From the NCBI RefSeq assembly GCF_001421515.1, contig NZ_LMKM01000010.1, forward strand, positions 46,523 to 110,522: a stretch of DNA of 64,000 nt, written 5' to 3'. The DNA is from Pedobacter sp. Leaf216 (GTDB lineage Bacteria > Bacteroidota > Bacteroidia > Sphingobacteriales > Sphingobacteriaceae). Below the pieces are notes generated by a model. It did no database searches. It was given only the letters and a program-made list of their open reading frames with translations, and was not told where the DNA came from. The position numbers and the translations under genes are program-made. Positions 1 to 9,487 of this stretch are shown here, piece after piece (the first letter of the stretch is position 1; each line of letters opens with the position of its first letter).

Positions 1-2050
1 ATTTTAAATAGTTAACCCATTTAATGTCTTTCATAAAATTCTCGTCAGATATGTTCCATCCAACCGAAACTGCCGGGAAATTCCCCCACTTGTTGTTAAT
101 ACCAAAACGGGATGAACCTTCATGTCTTAAAATCAACTGCAATAAATATTTATTATTGAAAGCATAATTGATCCTTCCAAAAAAAGCAATCAAAGTATTG
201 TCGTTTTTAAAACTTGTTGCTGTGGCTCTTCCATCGGTTAAGGCGATACCGGTAGTCAGGTTATCCTCATGAAACTGATCGTTTATGAAACCACGGTTAC
301 TTGCCGATTGTCCTTCTTCTACATTGTACCGATAACTGTATCCGGCTACGGCAGAAATGGAATGCTTTTCTTTAATAATGGTGTTGTATTGTAAGGTAGG
401 TTCGAAAGCAAAAGCCTGCGATAAGAAATTTCCTTTACTTGCGTAGCCACCGCCAGGATAGTCAGCATCCTCTACAGAACGTTCAGAAAAAATAGATGCC
501 CAAGCCCCATCGGTATAACTATCGCGCTGAACAGATCCGAAAATTGATCCCTTTAATCCTTTTGCCAAATCTATATCTGCTTTAATATCTGCAGAGCTTG
601 TTTGCTGTTGCCTTTTGCTTCTTTCTTGCTGTAACCTGGCATATTGGTTTGTACTTTGGTTATCAAAATAAAAAGTGCCGTTTGGATTATAGATTCTTTT
701 GGTTGGATTTTTAACCAGTTCTTCTTCCCAACCACTCCCGCCTAATGTATTTGCATTGTTGAAGTTGGAAGCCAGGTTCATTTGAATATTTAATTTATCG
801 TTAAAACCTTTCTGGTTTACATTTAACCTAACGGTATATTCTTTCCTGCCATTTTCTAAACCAATGCCTTGCAAATCACGGTAATTTAAACTTGCACGAT
901 AATTTGTATTATTTGTACCGCCGGATAACGAAAGATTATGATTTTGAGACAAGTTATCTTTATTGATCAAACTGCCATACAAATCTTCATTTCCTCCATA
1001 ATCCTGCGCATCCAGAGCTTTAGAATTAATTTTTTGTCTAAACTCATCTACAGATAGAAAATCCAATCTGTTCTGAATGTATTCTTTACGGAAATAAGTG
1101 GAGTAATTAAATTGTGGTGCGCCGGGTTTTCCTTTTTTTGTAGTGATTAGAATTACACCAGCATTTGCGCTGGTACCGTAAATTGCCGCACCAGAACCAT
1201 CTTTAAGTACATCAACCGAGAGTATATCATCCTGTTGCAACAGATCGGGGTTACCACCCGGGATACCATCAATTACAAATAATGGGCTCGAGCTCCCTGT
1301 TACAGTTACCGCACCCCTAAGCTGTACGTTTACACCAGAATTTGGATTGGAACCGCTCGTTCGTGTAAGGTTTAAACCAGCAACTTTTCCCTGTATCAGA
1401 TCGAGCGGATTACGCGCGCCGCTTTGTCGAAATTGTGCGGTATCTACGTGTGCAACTGATGAGGTAACTTCTTTGGTTTTCAGTGTACCATATCCAACTA
1501 CCACAACATCACTTAAATTTTGTGCTCCTGATGGCGCCAGGCTAACTGTTAAGGGTGCAGCCCCATTACCAGCCGGAATAGATTTGCTTTGGTAGCCGAT
1601 ATAACTGAATACCAGCACATCTGTTGGCGAAGTTACATTGATACTGAACTTACCGTTTTCTTGTGTTACGGCACCGCCGGTTTTGCCTTGGATTTTAATC
1701 CCGACGCCAGGTAAACCGATTTTCTTCTCATCCACAACAATACCGGTAATTGTTTTTTGTGATGCAGCTGTTGCGGGTGCAGCTGTAGTTGCAGGCGTTG
1801 TGGCTGTAGGCACTGGTGCAGGGGTAGTAACCGGCCGCGCACCACCTAAAGGATTCGCAGGTGCTTTTACCGTATCGGCAGGCTTTGCAACAGGAACTTT
1901 TTTGGTTGTGTCTTGTTTTTTAGTTGTGTCTTGCTGAAAATAATAGCGGTTAAAATTCTTTTTTTCGCTCGTAATTTTTGCAAACAACTGGGGGCTTGAA
2001 AGTAGGAACAGGCATAGGAATCCTGACATCCTGAGTAAAATGTTTCTCAT
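1..2050 (-). CDS. SusC/RagA-type TonB-dependent outer-membrane receptor (N-terminal part, cut by window edge)
   Basis: The reading frame is open from the ATG at 2050 to the left edge, about 683 codons. It starts with a signal peptide (MRNILLRMSGFLCLFLL). A long low-complexity linker follows, rich in Thr, Pro and Ala and with a duplicated QDTTKK, at about residues 38-97. Next come a carboxypeptidase-like beta domain (TGIVVDEKKIGLPGVGIKI through FSYIGYQSK), the SusC hallmark DVVVVGYGT and the plug domain (LRGAVTVTGSSSPLFVIDG, VLKDGSGAAIYG, GVILITTKKG). The beta-barrel runs off the window. The family imports oligosaccharides or peptides across the outer membrane with a SusD lipoprotein, which would lie beyond position 1. 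The Pro/Thr/Ala linker is unusual; the receptor at 9488 lacks it. Confidence 0.95.
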   Translation of the reverse strand, partial: MRNILLRMSGFLCLFLLSSPQLFAKITSEKKNFNRYYFQQDTTKKQDTTKKVPVAKPADTVKAPANPLGGARPVTTPAPVPTATTPATTAAPATAASQKTITGIVVDEKKIGLPGVGIKIQGKTGGAVTQENGKFSINVTSPTDVLVFSYIGYQSKSIPAGNGAAPLTVSLAPSGAQNLSDVVVVGYGTLKTKEVTSSVAHVDTAQFRQSGARNPLDLIQGKVAGLNLTRTSGSNPNSGVNVQLRGAVTVTGSSSPLFVIDGIPGGNPDLLQQDDILSVDVLKDGSGAAIYGTSANAGVILITTKKGKPGAPQFNYSTYFRKEYIQNRLDFLSVDEFRQKINSKALDAQDYGGNEDLYGSLINKDNLSQNHNLSLSGGTNNTNYRASLNYRDLQGIGLENGRKEYTVRLNVNQKGFNDKLNIQMNLASNFNNANTLGGSGWEEELVKNPTKRIYNPNGTFYFDNQSTNQYARLQQERSKRQQQTSSADIKADIDLAKGLKGSIFGSVQRDSYTDGAWASIFSERSVEDADYPGGGYASKGNFLSQAFAFEPTLQYNTIIKEKHSISAVAGYSYRYNVEEGQSASNRGFINDQFHEDNLTTGIALTDGRATATSFKNDNTLIAFFGRINYAFNNKYLLQLILRHEGSSRFGINNKWGNFPAVSVGWNISDENFMKDIKWVNYLK

Positions 2051-2240
2051 TGGCACTCACTAGTTTAGTTTATAATTAGTTACGCAATGCGGCCAACCTT
2101 TTACCAAATTAATAAGAGCGATAAGAATTAATTAGTGTTACTTAGGATTTCCGCAAAACGATTTAGTAACGCCTTAAACCGTGTTTTGTTTTAAAAAAAA
2201 TGAAAAAACCTTAAATTGTTACGTTCGCGGAATGCCTAAC

Positions 2241-3344
2241 TTAATGGAGATACTTAGAAATTAATCCAGCTGTTTTTGCAGAAGCTCCAGGTTTTCCCAT
2301 GAGTAAAAGTAGCTCATCGTAATGCTTTAACATCTCATTTCTACCTGCTCCATTTAAGATAATTCCGAGTGCTGCGTTTACTTTTTGAGTATTGCAATCT
2401 TCCTGAATAAGTTCGGTTACAATCTTTTTGTTTACAATGAGGTTAACCAATGAAATGAACTTAATTTTTACCAGCATCCTGGCAATTGCTATCGAAATTG
2501 TACCTCCTTTATAAACTACAACCTGAGGTATTTTAAACAATGCAGTTTCGAGTGTAGCCGTTCCTGAAGCTACAATTGCAGCATGGGCATGGTGCAATAA
2601 ATTATAAGTGTTGTTAAAGAGTAAATGAACATTCTTATTGCCTGTAAACTGGCGGTAATAATTTTCGGTAAAAGTTGGTGCAGCAGCAATGGCAAAAATA
2701 TAATCAGGGTAATTTTCGGTAATGCTTAACATTACCGGGAGCAGGCGTTCTATTTCCTGTTTGCGGCTACCGGGCAATAAAGCAATAATTTTCCCATTGC
2801 CCAGCCGATTATTTTCGAGGAAATTTAAATCAGGTGTAAATTGTGCAATTTCATCCAACAGCGGATTACCAACATAATCTACTTTCATCCCCCACTCTTT
2901 GTAGAAATCTACTTCAAAAGGCAAAATGCAGAACATGTGATCTACTACCCTCTTAATATTCAGTACCCGCTTTTGATTCCAGGCCCAAACTTTAGGCGAA
3001 ATATAATAACAAACCTTTATACCATTTACTTTTGCAAACTCCGCAATTTTTAAATTAAAACCTGGAAAATCGATCAGAATCAGCACATCGGGTTTCCATT
3101 TTAGAAGATCTTCTTTACAAGCTTTTAGATTTTTAAATATGGTTCTTAAATTTAACAGCACTTCTGTAAAACCCATAAAAGCCATATCGGCATAGTGTTT
3201 TACCAATTCGCCACCCTCGGCCTGCATTTTATCGCCTCCGAAATACCTGAATATAGCTTCGCCATCCTCAATTTTTAAGGCTTTCATTAAGTTGGCACCA
3301 TGTAAATCGCCAGAGGCTTCTCCGGCTACGAGGTAGTATTTCAT
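2241..3344 (-). CDS. lpxB: Lipid-A-disaccharide synthase
   Basis: This 367-residue protein has the usual LpxB length. It carries the N-terminal motif VAGEASGDLHGANL at residues 6-19, the central LLPGSRKQEIERLLP and the C-terminal VASGTATLETALFKIP typical of family GT19. The enzyme condenses UDP-2,3-diacylglucosamine with lipid X to give lipid A disaccharide at the inner face of the cytoplasmic membrane. It is the last gene of a minus-strand run surE - small membrane protein - lpxB. A 150-bp gap with repeat-like sequence separates it from the small gene upstream. The ATG at 3344 directly opens the conserved N-terminus. A second lipid A gene, lpxK, lies at 54007-55068. Confidence 0.97.
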   Translation of the reverse strand: MKYYLVAGEASGDLHGANLMKALKIEDGEAIFRYFGGDKMQAEGGELVKHYADMAFMGFTEVLLNLRTIFKNLKACKEDLLKWKPDVLILIDFPGFNLKIAEFAKVNGIKVCYYISPKVWAWNQKRVLNIKRVVDHMFCILPFEVDFYKEWGMKVDYVGNPLLDEIAQFTPDLNFLENNRLGNGKIIALLPGSRKQEIERLLPVMLSITENYPDYIFAIAAAPTFTENYYRQFTGNKNVHLLFNNTYNLLHHAHAAIVASGTATLETALFKIPQVVVYKGGTISIAIARMLVKIKFISLVNLIVNKKIVTELIQEDCNTQKVNAALGIILNGAGRNEMLKHYDELLLLMGKPGASAKTAGLISKYLH

Positions 3345-3494
3345 GTTATAATTTTTATAGAAAAAACGTCATTGTATGTAAGAAATAAACAATCGTCATT
3401 GCCGCGTAGGCGGAAAGCTTATAGCATTAGGATTATCAATCAAGTTGGGAATGACAAACCGACTTGATCAGTCATTGTCATTCTTGTAATTCTC
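3345..3494. repeat. Intergenic repeat-like segment between lpxB and the small membrane gene
   Basis: The gap contains CGTCATTG three times or nearly so (around 3367, 3394 and 3473), with GGAATGACAA at about 3448 as an inverted partner. The CGTCATTGC core is shared with the B palindromes at 34213 and 34529. It looks like a decayed copy of a palindromic element of that general kind, though the internal part differs. No coding capacity is seen. Confidence 0.45.
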
Positions 3495-3767
3495 TTAAAA
3501 AACCTTATAAGCAAAAAACGCAAAAGCACATAAAAATGTTGCGGCCAATATGCCCCTGCCAATATTTTCTTTATTGTACTTAAAAAAGTATTGCATTGTA
3601 TAAGCATTTATAGCAATGCCACCAATGTACAACAGATCGGCTTTTGCAAGGTAGTTAACATGGTTAATAATGTACCAGGCAATTGTGCAAAGTATTGCTG
3701 GCAGCAATAAGCCAACACCTAAACCTACCCAAACGGAATTGTTTAATTTTTTTAAATGATCAATCAT
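3495..3767 (-). CDS. Small integral membrane protein of unknown function
   Basis: A 90-residue protein if started at the ATG at 3767 (MIDHLKKLNNSVWVGLGVG); the frame extends four more codons to 3779, directly after the surE stop. Three hydrophobic segments are visible at about residues 13-33, 45-58 and 70-88, so it is probably an inner-membrane protein. I recognise no catalytic motif. Its tight placement behind surE and ahead of lpxB suggests co-transcription, and I recall a small membrane gene at this place in related genomes. The function is unknown. Confidence 0.75.
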   Translation of the reverse strand: MIDHLKKLNNSVWVGLGVGLLLPAILCTIAWYIINHVNYLAKADLLYIGGIAINAYTMQYFFKYNKENIGRGILAATFLCAFAFFAYKVF

Positions 3768-3779
3768 CACAACCAACAA

Positions 3780-4619
3780 TTAACCTAAATTAATTCCATC
3801 TGGAGCAGAAACTTTGCTTCCCGAAGTTTTATCATCCTTATTACCGATAAAATCCCAACTGTTAAGGGTTTGTATGGCATGGTGCGCCGTTAAATCGAAC
3901 TGTACCGGAACGATAGAAACGTAATGATGCGCTAAAGCCCAAACATCGGTATCTTCACCTTTGTCAAAATTTTCGAAAACCCCTGTTAACCAATAATATG
4001 GGCGTTTATAAGGATCTGTCCGTTCATCAAATTCTTCCATCCATTTGGCATTGGCCTGGCGGCAGATTTTAACGCCCTTTAAATGATCTCCTTTCGGGAA
4101 ATTCACATTTAATAAGGTGCCCTCTGGCAAACCATTGGCCAAAACCTGCTCACAAATGTTTTTAATGTATTTTTTAGTATGGCTAAAATCAGCATCAGCA
4201 GCAAAATCATCTAAAGAAAAACCAATAGAAGGGATTTTTTCAATTGCACCTTCTACCGCAGCCGACATGGTTCCTGAATACAATACGTTAATCGAATTAT
4301 TTAAGCCATGATTGATTCCTGATACACATAAATCAGGTTTTTTACCTTTAAAAATCTTATTCACTGCAATTTTAACGCAATCAACAGGTGTTCCGCTGCA
4401 TTTATACATTTCAACACCTTCGTAAAGCTCAACTTTATCAAAACGGATCGGTTTACCTATTGTAATGGCATGTCCCATTCCACTTTGTGGACTATCTGGT
4501 GCAACAACAACAACGTTACCCAGCTCCTGCATTACTTCCATTAAGTTTTTAATACCTGTAGCTGTAATTCCATCATCGTTTACAACTAAAATATTTGGTT
4601 TTGTGCCCTGTTTTGTCAT
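3780..4619 (-). CDS. surE: 5'-nucleotidase SurE
   Basis: Started at the ATG at 4619, the product is 279 residues and begins MTKQGTKPNILVVNDDGI. The 19 further codons upstream (to 4676) are not conserved-looking and are left out. Family signatures are the metal-binding DD in VNDDGI, SGMGHAITIGKPIRFDK, CSGTPVDCVK and the metal-binding Asn in VSGINHGLNN. SurE is a divalent-metal-dependent 5'/3'-nucleotidase and exopolyphosphatase that acts on nucleoside monophosphates in the cytoplasm. The gene leads the surE - membrane protein - lpxB run. Confidence 0.95.
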   Translation of the reverse strand: MTKQGTKPNILVVNDDGITATGIKNLMEVMQELGNVVVVAPDSPQSGMGHAITIGKPIRFDKVELYEGVEMYKCSGTPVDCVKIAVNKIFKGKKPDLCVSGINHGLNNSINVLYSGTMSAAVEGAIEKIPSIGFSLDDFAADADFSHTKKYIKNICEQVLANGLPEGTLLNVNFPKGDHLKGVKICRQANAKWMEEFDERTDPYKRPYYWLTGVFENFDKGEDTDVWALAHHYVSIVPVQFDLTAHHAIQTLNSWDFIGNKDDKTSGSKVSAPDGINLG

Positions 4620-4744
4620 GGCGGTAAAAATACAGATTATAATTTCAAGGCACAATAAACGGTGATTTATATGCAAAAATCATTTATTCCTTAATTTTTA
4701 GTTTTGGAAATCAAAATTATTTTCATTCAATAACAGAAAGCATA

Positions 4745-4752
4745 TATATTTG
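4745..4752 (+). promoter_or_regulatory. Candidate Bacteroidota -7 promoter box for the M16 peptidase
   Basis: TATATTTG matches the TAnnTTTG consensus of the primary sigma factor in Bacteroidota. It lies 91 bp upstream of the ATG at 4843, giving a leader of roughly 80 nt. I see no clear -33 TTTG at the usual distance. Confidence 0.4.
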
Positions 4753-4842
4753 AATAAATAACTTATTAAAAATGAACGCTGTATTTGGATTTTTCCTTAA
4801 CTGCCAGATACCCACTCATTATCATAAACCAAAACAAACTCA

Positions 4843-7776
4843 ATGAAATTGAAACTATTTACTTTGGCTTGTTTTCTTATTTCAGGTTCTTTAGCGAAAG
4901 CACAAACAACCTACCAATGGAAAACAGGAACTTCTGGTGGCTATACGTACAAGTATGTAACCAACGACCCGACTAAAACACGTTTTTATACCCTAAAAAA
5001 CGGTTTAACCGTAATTTTATCACAAAATAACAAAGAGCCAAATATTACTTACAAAATGGCCGTAAGGGCGGGTAGCAATACCGATCCACGTACAAATACT
5101 GGTTTGGCGCATTATTTAGAGCACCTTTTATTTAAAGGAACTGATAAATTCGGAACATTAAACTACGCCAAAGAAAAACCGCTTTTAGATAAAATTGAAG
5201 CACTTTACGAAACGTACAACAAAACAACCGATCCGGCAAAACGTAAAGAAATTTATAAGGAAATTGATAAAACATCTGGTGATGCCTCTAATTATTCTAT
5301 CGCGAATGAATACGATAAAATGATGAAATCGATCGGCAGTAACTCCACAAACGCACATACTTCTGTAGAAGAAACCGTTTATGAAGAAGATCTTCCTTCA
5401 AATGCCATCGATAAATTTTTAGCTGTACAGGCAGAACGTTTCCGCGCACCTGTTTTCCGCATCTTCCACACCGAACTGGAAGCTGTTTATGAAGAGAAAA
5501 ACATTGGCATGGATAACGATAGCCGTAAAATGTATGAGAAAATGCTTTATGCTTTGTTTCCAACACATAATTACGGACAACAAACAACCATTGGTACCAT
5601 TGAGCATTTAAAAAACCCATCATTAATCGAAATCAGGAAATATTACAACAAATATTATGTGCCTAACAACATGGCGCTGATTATGAGCGGTGATATTAAC
5701 TACGACGATCTGATTAAAAAAATTGATAAAGATTTTGCCTACATGGTATCAAAACCTTTATCGCTTTATAACCCTGCACCCGAAAAACCTTTAACTCAGG
5801 TTCAAAAGGTTGATATTTACGGTCCGAGTGCTGAGAACTTATACGTGGCCTACAGAGGCTTTGCCCAAAATACACACCAGAGTTTGTTGTTGGATTTAAT
5901 TGGCAGCATTTTGGCCAATGGCAAAGCGGGTTTAATGGATATCAACATCAATAAACAGCAAAAAATGTTAAGGGCAAGTGCCGGTTACAACTCAATGAAA
6001 GATTATGGAATCTTCATTTTATCTGGTTCACCAAAAGCAGGACAAAGCCTGGAAGATGCTCAAAAGCTGTTATTAGAACAGGTTGAATTACTTAAAAAAG
6101 GCGAATTTGATGAAAGCTTGATTAAAGCTACAGTGGCCAACATTAAATTGGCAGAACTACAGAGTTTTGACAATAATGATGTTCGCGCAGATTTTGCTAT
6201 GAATGCTTTTATCCAAAACCGTGGTACAGAGTGGGATAAAACCCTGGCCTCTACCGATGCAATGGCTAAAGTAACTAAAAAGGAGATTGTAGATTTTGCC
6301 AATAAATTTTTCATCAATGATTATGTTTCCATCTTAAAACATAAAGGCGAAGATAAAAGCATTGTTAAAGTTGAAAAACCAACCATTACCGCTGTAAAAA
6401 CAAATGTTAATGAAGTTTCTCCTTTTACGAAAGACATTATTGCGGCTCCGGTAAAACCCATTGCTCCTAAATTTTTGGATTACACTAAAGACCTTAATTT
6501 TGGTAAAGCAGGTATTGCTGATGTAATTGCAGTGCAAAATACGGAGAATGGAATCTTCCGCATGAGCTACCGTTTTGATATGGGTTCTTACAACTACAAG
6601 TTATTGCCTTATGCTGCTCAATATCTATCTTTTTTAAGCACCGATAAATATTCGGCTGAAGATATCAGTAAAGCTTTTTATAACATTGCCTGTAGCTATA
6701 GTGTTAACGTAGGTACTGATGTAACAACCGTTTCGATCAGTGGGTTACAAGAAAACTTTGATAAAGCCGTTGCTTTACTTGAAGATGTACTGGCGAACTG
6801 CAAACCAAACGAAAAAGCCCTTGAAGATTTAAAAGGCCGTTTATTAAAATCGAGAGATAATGCAAAATTAAACAAATCATCAATTTTGGGTGGTTTAATG
6901 AGTTATGCACAATTTGGTGCCGATAATCCATTTAATTATGGATTAACCAATGATGAAATTAAGAATATGAAATCAGCCGATTTGATTTATATCCTTCATA
7001 ACCTTACCAATTATAAACATACCATAACGTATTATGGTCCAAAAACTTTAGCGGCCTTTTCTGCAGATATTGTGAAAGCACATCCATTGGCGAAAGAATT
7101 TACCGATGCAGCGCCAATCAAGAAATTTGTTTACACCAAAACCGATTCTAACAAAGTATACTTTGCTGATTACGATATGGTGCAGGCAGAAATCCGCTGG
7201 GTACGTAACGGTGGATTATATGATCCTGCTAACGCTGCTAAAATTGCTTTATTTAACAATTATTTCGGTGGTGGCATGGGTTCTGTAGTTTTCCAAACCA
7301 TCCGCGAATCTAAAGCACTTGCCTACTCTACTTTTGCAGTATATTCTTCTCCAAATACCAAAGAAAAAGAAAATTCGATTATTGCTTACGTAGGTACACA
7401 GGCTGATAAAATGAATGAAGCAGTTGCGGGAATGAATGAATTATTGACAACGCTGCCAGAATCAGATAAATCGTTCGATTTATCCAAAACCAATTCATTA
7501 AATGGTATTGAAACAAGCCGCATTACAAAAGATGGAATTATTTATAGCTACCTGGCAGATAAAAAATTAGGTTTCGACCATGATTCGAGAATTGATGAAT
7601 ATGCCAACCTAAAACCATTGACATTTAATGACGTAAAATCTTTCCACCAGACCAATCTTTCTGGCAAACCTTACACGTATTGTATCGTTGCTTCTGAAAA
7701 GAAAATCAACATGGCTGATTTAGCTAAGTTTGGTCCGGTAACTAAATTAAGCTTAGAACAGATTTTTGGATACTAA
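4843..7776 (+). CDS. M16 family zinc peptidase (insulinase/pitrilysin type), two-lobed single chain
   Basis: A 977-residue protein with a signal peptide cleaved near AKAQ (residues 18-21), so probably periplasmic or secreted. The inverted zinc motif HYLEH (His90, Glu93, His94) lies in GLAHYLEHLLFKGT, and a downstream acidic segment HTSVEETVYEE supplies the third metal ligand. The chain then has an M16_C domain and a second M16 pair (about residues 560-970) that lacks HxxEH, as in single-chain M16 proteases where the C-terminal lobe is inactive. The YFGGGMGSVVFQTIRESKAL segment is typical of the substrate-clamping domain. The gene stands alone and ends in a strong terminator at 7837-7871. Confidence 0.93.
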   Translation: MKLKLFTLACFLISGSLAKAQTTYQWKTGTSGGYTYKYVTNDPTKTRFYTLKNGLTVILSQNNKEPNITYKMAVRAGSNTDPRTNTGLAHYLEHLLFKGTDKFGTLNYAKEKPLLDKIEALYETYNKTTDPAKRKEIYKEIDKTSGDASNYSIANEYDKMMKSIGSNSTNAHTSVEETVYEEDLPSNAIDKFLAVQAERFRAPVFRIFHTELEAVYEEKNIGMDNDSRKMYEKMLYALFPTHNYGQQTTIGTIEHLKNPSLIEIRKYYNKYYVPNNMALIMSGDINYDDLIKKIDKDFAYMVSKPLSLYNPAPEKPLTQVQKVDIYGPSAENLYVAYRGFAQNTHQSLLLDLIGSILANGKAGLMDININKQQKMLRASAGYNSMKDYGIFILSGSPKAGQSLEDAQKLLLEQVELLKKGEFDESLIKATVANIKLAELQSFDNNDVRADFAMNAFIQNRGTEWDKTLASTDAMAKVTKKEIVDFANKFFINDYVSILKHKGEDKSIVKVEKPTITAVKTNVNEVSPFTKDIIAAPVKPIAPKFLDYTKDLNFGKAGIADVIAVQNTENGIFRMSYRFDMGSYNYKLLPYAAQYLSFLSTDKYSAEDISKAFYNIACSYSVNVGTDVTTVSISGLQENFDKAVALLEDVLANCKPNEKALEDLKGRLLKSRDNAKLNKSSILGGLMSYAQFGADNPFNYGLTNDEIKNMKSADLIYILHNLTNYKHTITYYGPKTLAAFSADIVKAHPLAKEFTDAAPIKKFVYTKTDSNKVYFADYDMVQAEIRWVRNGGLYDPANAAKIALFNNYFGGGMGSVVFQTIRESKALAYSTFAVYSSPNTKEKENSIIAYVGTQADKMNEAVAGMNELLTTLPESDKSFDLSKTNSLNGIETSRITKDGIIYSYLADKKLGFDHDSRIDEYANLKPLTFNDVKSFHQTNLSGKPYTYCIVASEKKINMADLAKFGPVTKLSLEQIFGY

Positions 7777-7836
7777 TAAAGTTAAGGATAGAAAGCGGAG
7801 GGTTAAGGTGAAACCTGATGCTTTAATATTATAATT

Positions 7837-7871
7837 AAAAGCGATTCCCATTTCCGGGAATCGCTTTTTTT
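7837..7871 (+). terminator. Rho-independent terminator of the M16 peptidase gene
   Basis: A perfect 9-bp stem GCGATTCCC/GGGAATCGC with a 6-nt loop is flanked by an A-run and followed by seven T. Confidence 0.9.
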
Positions 7872-7989
7872 ATTTAGTTTCAGTAAGTCATTGGTTGCCA
7901 TGTGCTGAAAAACCGTTGTGTTTTCGAGGCTTGGTGGTAAAAGACTAAACAACATTTTCGGTGTTATTCAGTGATTCTATGGCAAAAAA

Positions 7990-9039
7990 TTACACATATT
8001 TCAATGTCTCCAAAATTTCTGCTATCGAGAACTTAGCTCCACATACAAATTCATCTGCAGCACCGTAATAAATTGTTAATTCATCTCCGCTAACTAAATG
8101 GCCATTGGTAAAAACTACTTCACCAAAAAAACCATGCAGCTCATAATCAGTAGTGGGCACCATTATAGGTTGATCTGTTCTTGCCAATACTTTAGCCGGG
8201 TTGTTTAAATCCAGCAAAAAAGCACCCAGGCAATACTGATGTTTTTCGTTTGCACCATGATAAATTTCAAGCCAACCTGCTGCTGTTTTTATAGGTGCAG
8301 CACCCGCACCAACGCGTGCACTATCCCAAAAGCCCGCTCGGGTTTTAATGATACATTTATGGTTGCCCCAATGAATGCCATCAGGCGATTCGGCCAGCCA
8401 AATGTAGTTACCGCCTAAAGCAACACTACTTGGCCGGTGCAAGGCATAAAATTTGCCATTAATTTGTTCTTCAAATAAAGCGCAATCTTTATTATGAGGT
8501 GGAATAATCATGCCATGGTACTCAAAGGTTTTCCAATCTTTAGTGCTACGCATGCCTACCCCAACACCGTGTTCAGAAACAGCCGTAAAAGTTAAATAAT
8601 AAGTACCGTTAATTTGGGCTACCCGGCAATCTTCAATACCAAAGGTTTCATCCTCACCTTCTCCCTGTAATAAAGGATAAGCATCCGGTTGATAAAAATG
8701 TATCCCATCATCGCTGCACACCAGCCTTAAATGAGAAAGTGTGGTTAAATAATCTGCTCCCTTATAATTAATCACCCTTGGGTCGGTTGCATTCAAATCC
8801 GGATCGCTTTCTGCTATGGCCAAAATCTCTATTCCCCCTTTTTTAAGTACAGGGAAAGAGATTACGTTTTCCTGTTGGGCTGGTCTTTCAGCCACGCGGA
8901 TCAGCAACCATATTTTACCTTCAAAAGTAAAAACACCAGGATTTAACAAACATTCGATTTCTAGTCCGGCGCTGCTCGGCAAAAGGTCTTTTGGATGCAA
9001 GATTGGATTCTCGACAAATCTTTTGGCAATATCTGTCAT
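7990..9039 (-). CDS. Glycoside hydrolase family 130 protein (beta-mannoside phosphorylase/mannosidase type)
   Basis: A 349-residue protein with no signal peptide, so probably cytoplasmic. It shows the five-bladed-propeller pattern of GH130: NPILHPKDL at the start, DPRVINYKGADYL, IEDCRVAQINGTYYLTFTA (the catalytic Asp region), KDCALFEEQINGKFYALHR, WDSARVGAGAAPIKT, GWLEIYHG and ELTIYYGAADEFVCGA near the end. Members phosphorolyse or hydrolyse beta-1,4- or beta-1,2-linked mannosides; the exact substrate cannot be read from sequence. The CsbD gene lies just upstream on the same strand (gap 63 bp). No dedicated transporter is adjacent. Confidence 0.88.
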   Translation of the reverse strand: MTDIAKRFVENPILHPKDLLPSSAGLEIECLLNPGVFTFEGKIWLLIRVAERPAQQENVISFPVLKKGGIEILAIAESDPDLNATDPRVINYKGADYLTTLSHLRLVCSDDGIHFYQPDAYPLLQGEGEDETFGIEDCRVAQINGTYYLTFTAVSEHGVGVGMRSTKDWKTFEYHGMIIPPHNKDCALFEEQINGKFYALHRPSSVALGGNYIWLAESPDGIHWGNHKCIIKTRAGFWDSARVGAGAAPIKTAAGWLEIYHGANEKHQYCLGAFLLDLNNPAKVLARTDQPIMVPTTDYELHGFFGEVVFTNGHLVSGDELTIYYGAADEFVCGAKFSIAEILETLKYV

Positions 9040-9057
9040 AAAAAATGGTTTTAAAGC

Positions 9058-9086
9058 AAACAGGCGACCGTATAGGCCGCCTGTTT
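9058..9086 (-). terminator. Hairpin between the CsbD and GH130 genes
   Basis: A perfect 9-bp inverted repeat AAACAGGCG/CGCCTGTTT with an 11-nt spacer. On the minus strand it is followed by GCTTTAAAA rather than a clean T-run, so it may be a weak terminator or attenuator between the CsbD gene and the GH130 gene. Confidence 0.55.
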
Positions 9087-9102
9087 ATTCATAGAATTGA
9101 TA

Positions 9103-9288
9103 TTATAATGAGTTGATCCATTTTACAAGTTCATCTCTTCCCTTTCCGGTTTTTTGTTGAAGTTTCCCCAATAACTCATCGTCTTGGCCCTCTTCATGCG
9201 CTAAATCATCATCAGTTAAATCAGCATAAGCTTGTTTAACCTTTCCTTTTATTTCATTCCACTTTCCTTTTAATTCTAACTTATCCAT
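9103..9288 (-). CDS. CsbD family protein
   Basis: A 61-residue, highly charged protein starting [20 protein letters not shown] at the ATG at 9288; a longer in-frame extension to 9345 is hydrophobic and unlike the family. The pattern [25 protein letters not shown] is diagnostic of CsbD, a small stress-induced family of unknown mechanism. The C-terminal [20 protein letters not shown] is also typical. It is transcribed toward GH130, with a hairpin in between. Confidence 0.88.
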   Translation of the reverse strand: MDKLELKGKWNEIKGKVKQAYADLTDDDLAHEEGQDDELLGKLQQKTGKGRDELVKWINSL

Positions 9289-9487
9289 GCTTGTGTTTTT
9301 TAATAAAAAAATGCAATTTATATACCAATCAACATTTGTTTTCAATGCTTTGTTTTGGTTTAATTGCTTATTAGCCTAACATAGCCAAATTTTAACCTAT
9401 TCCTCAAGGTTTTGAGCATATTATTGATTATATTAAGAGTATCATTTATACAAACTATTAAACATTACTAACTTAACTACCATTTTG

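Noticed and set aside
1347..1937. Two plus-strand ORFs opposite the left-edge receptor
   Set aside because: They are antisense shadows of the SusC gene, whose minus frame is open to the window edge and carries clear family motifs.
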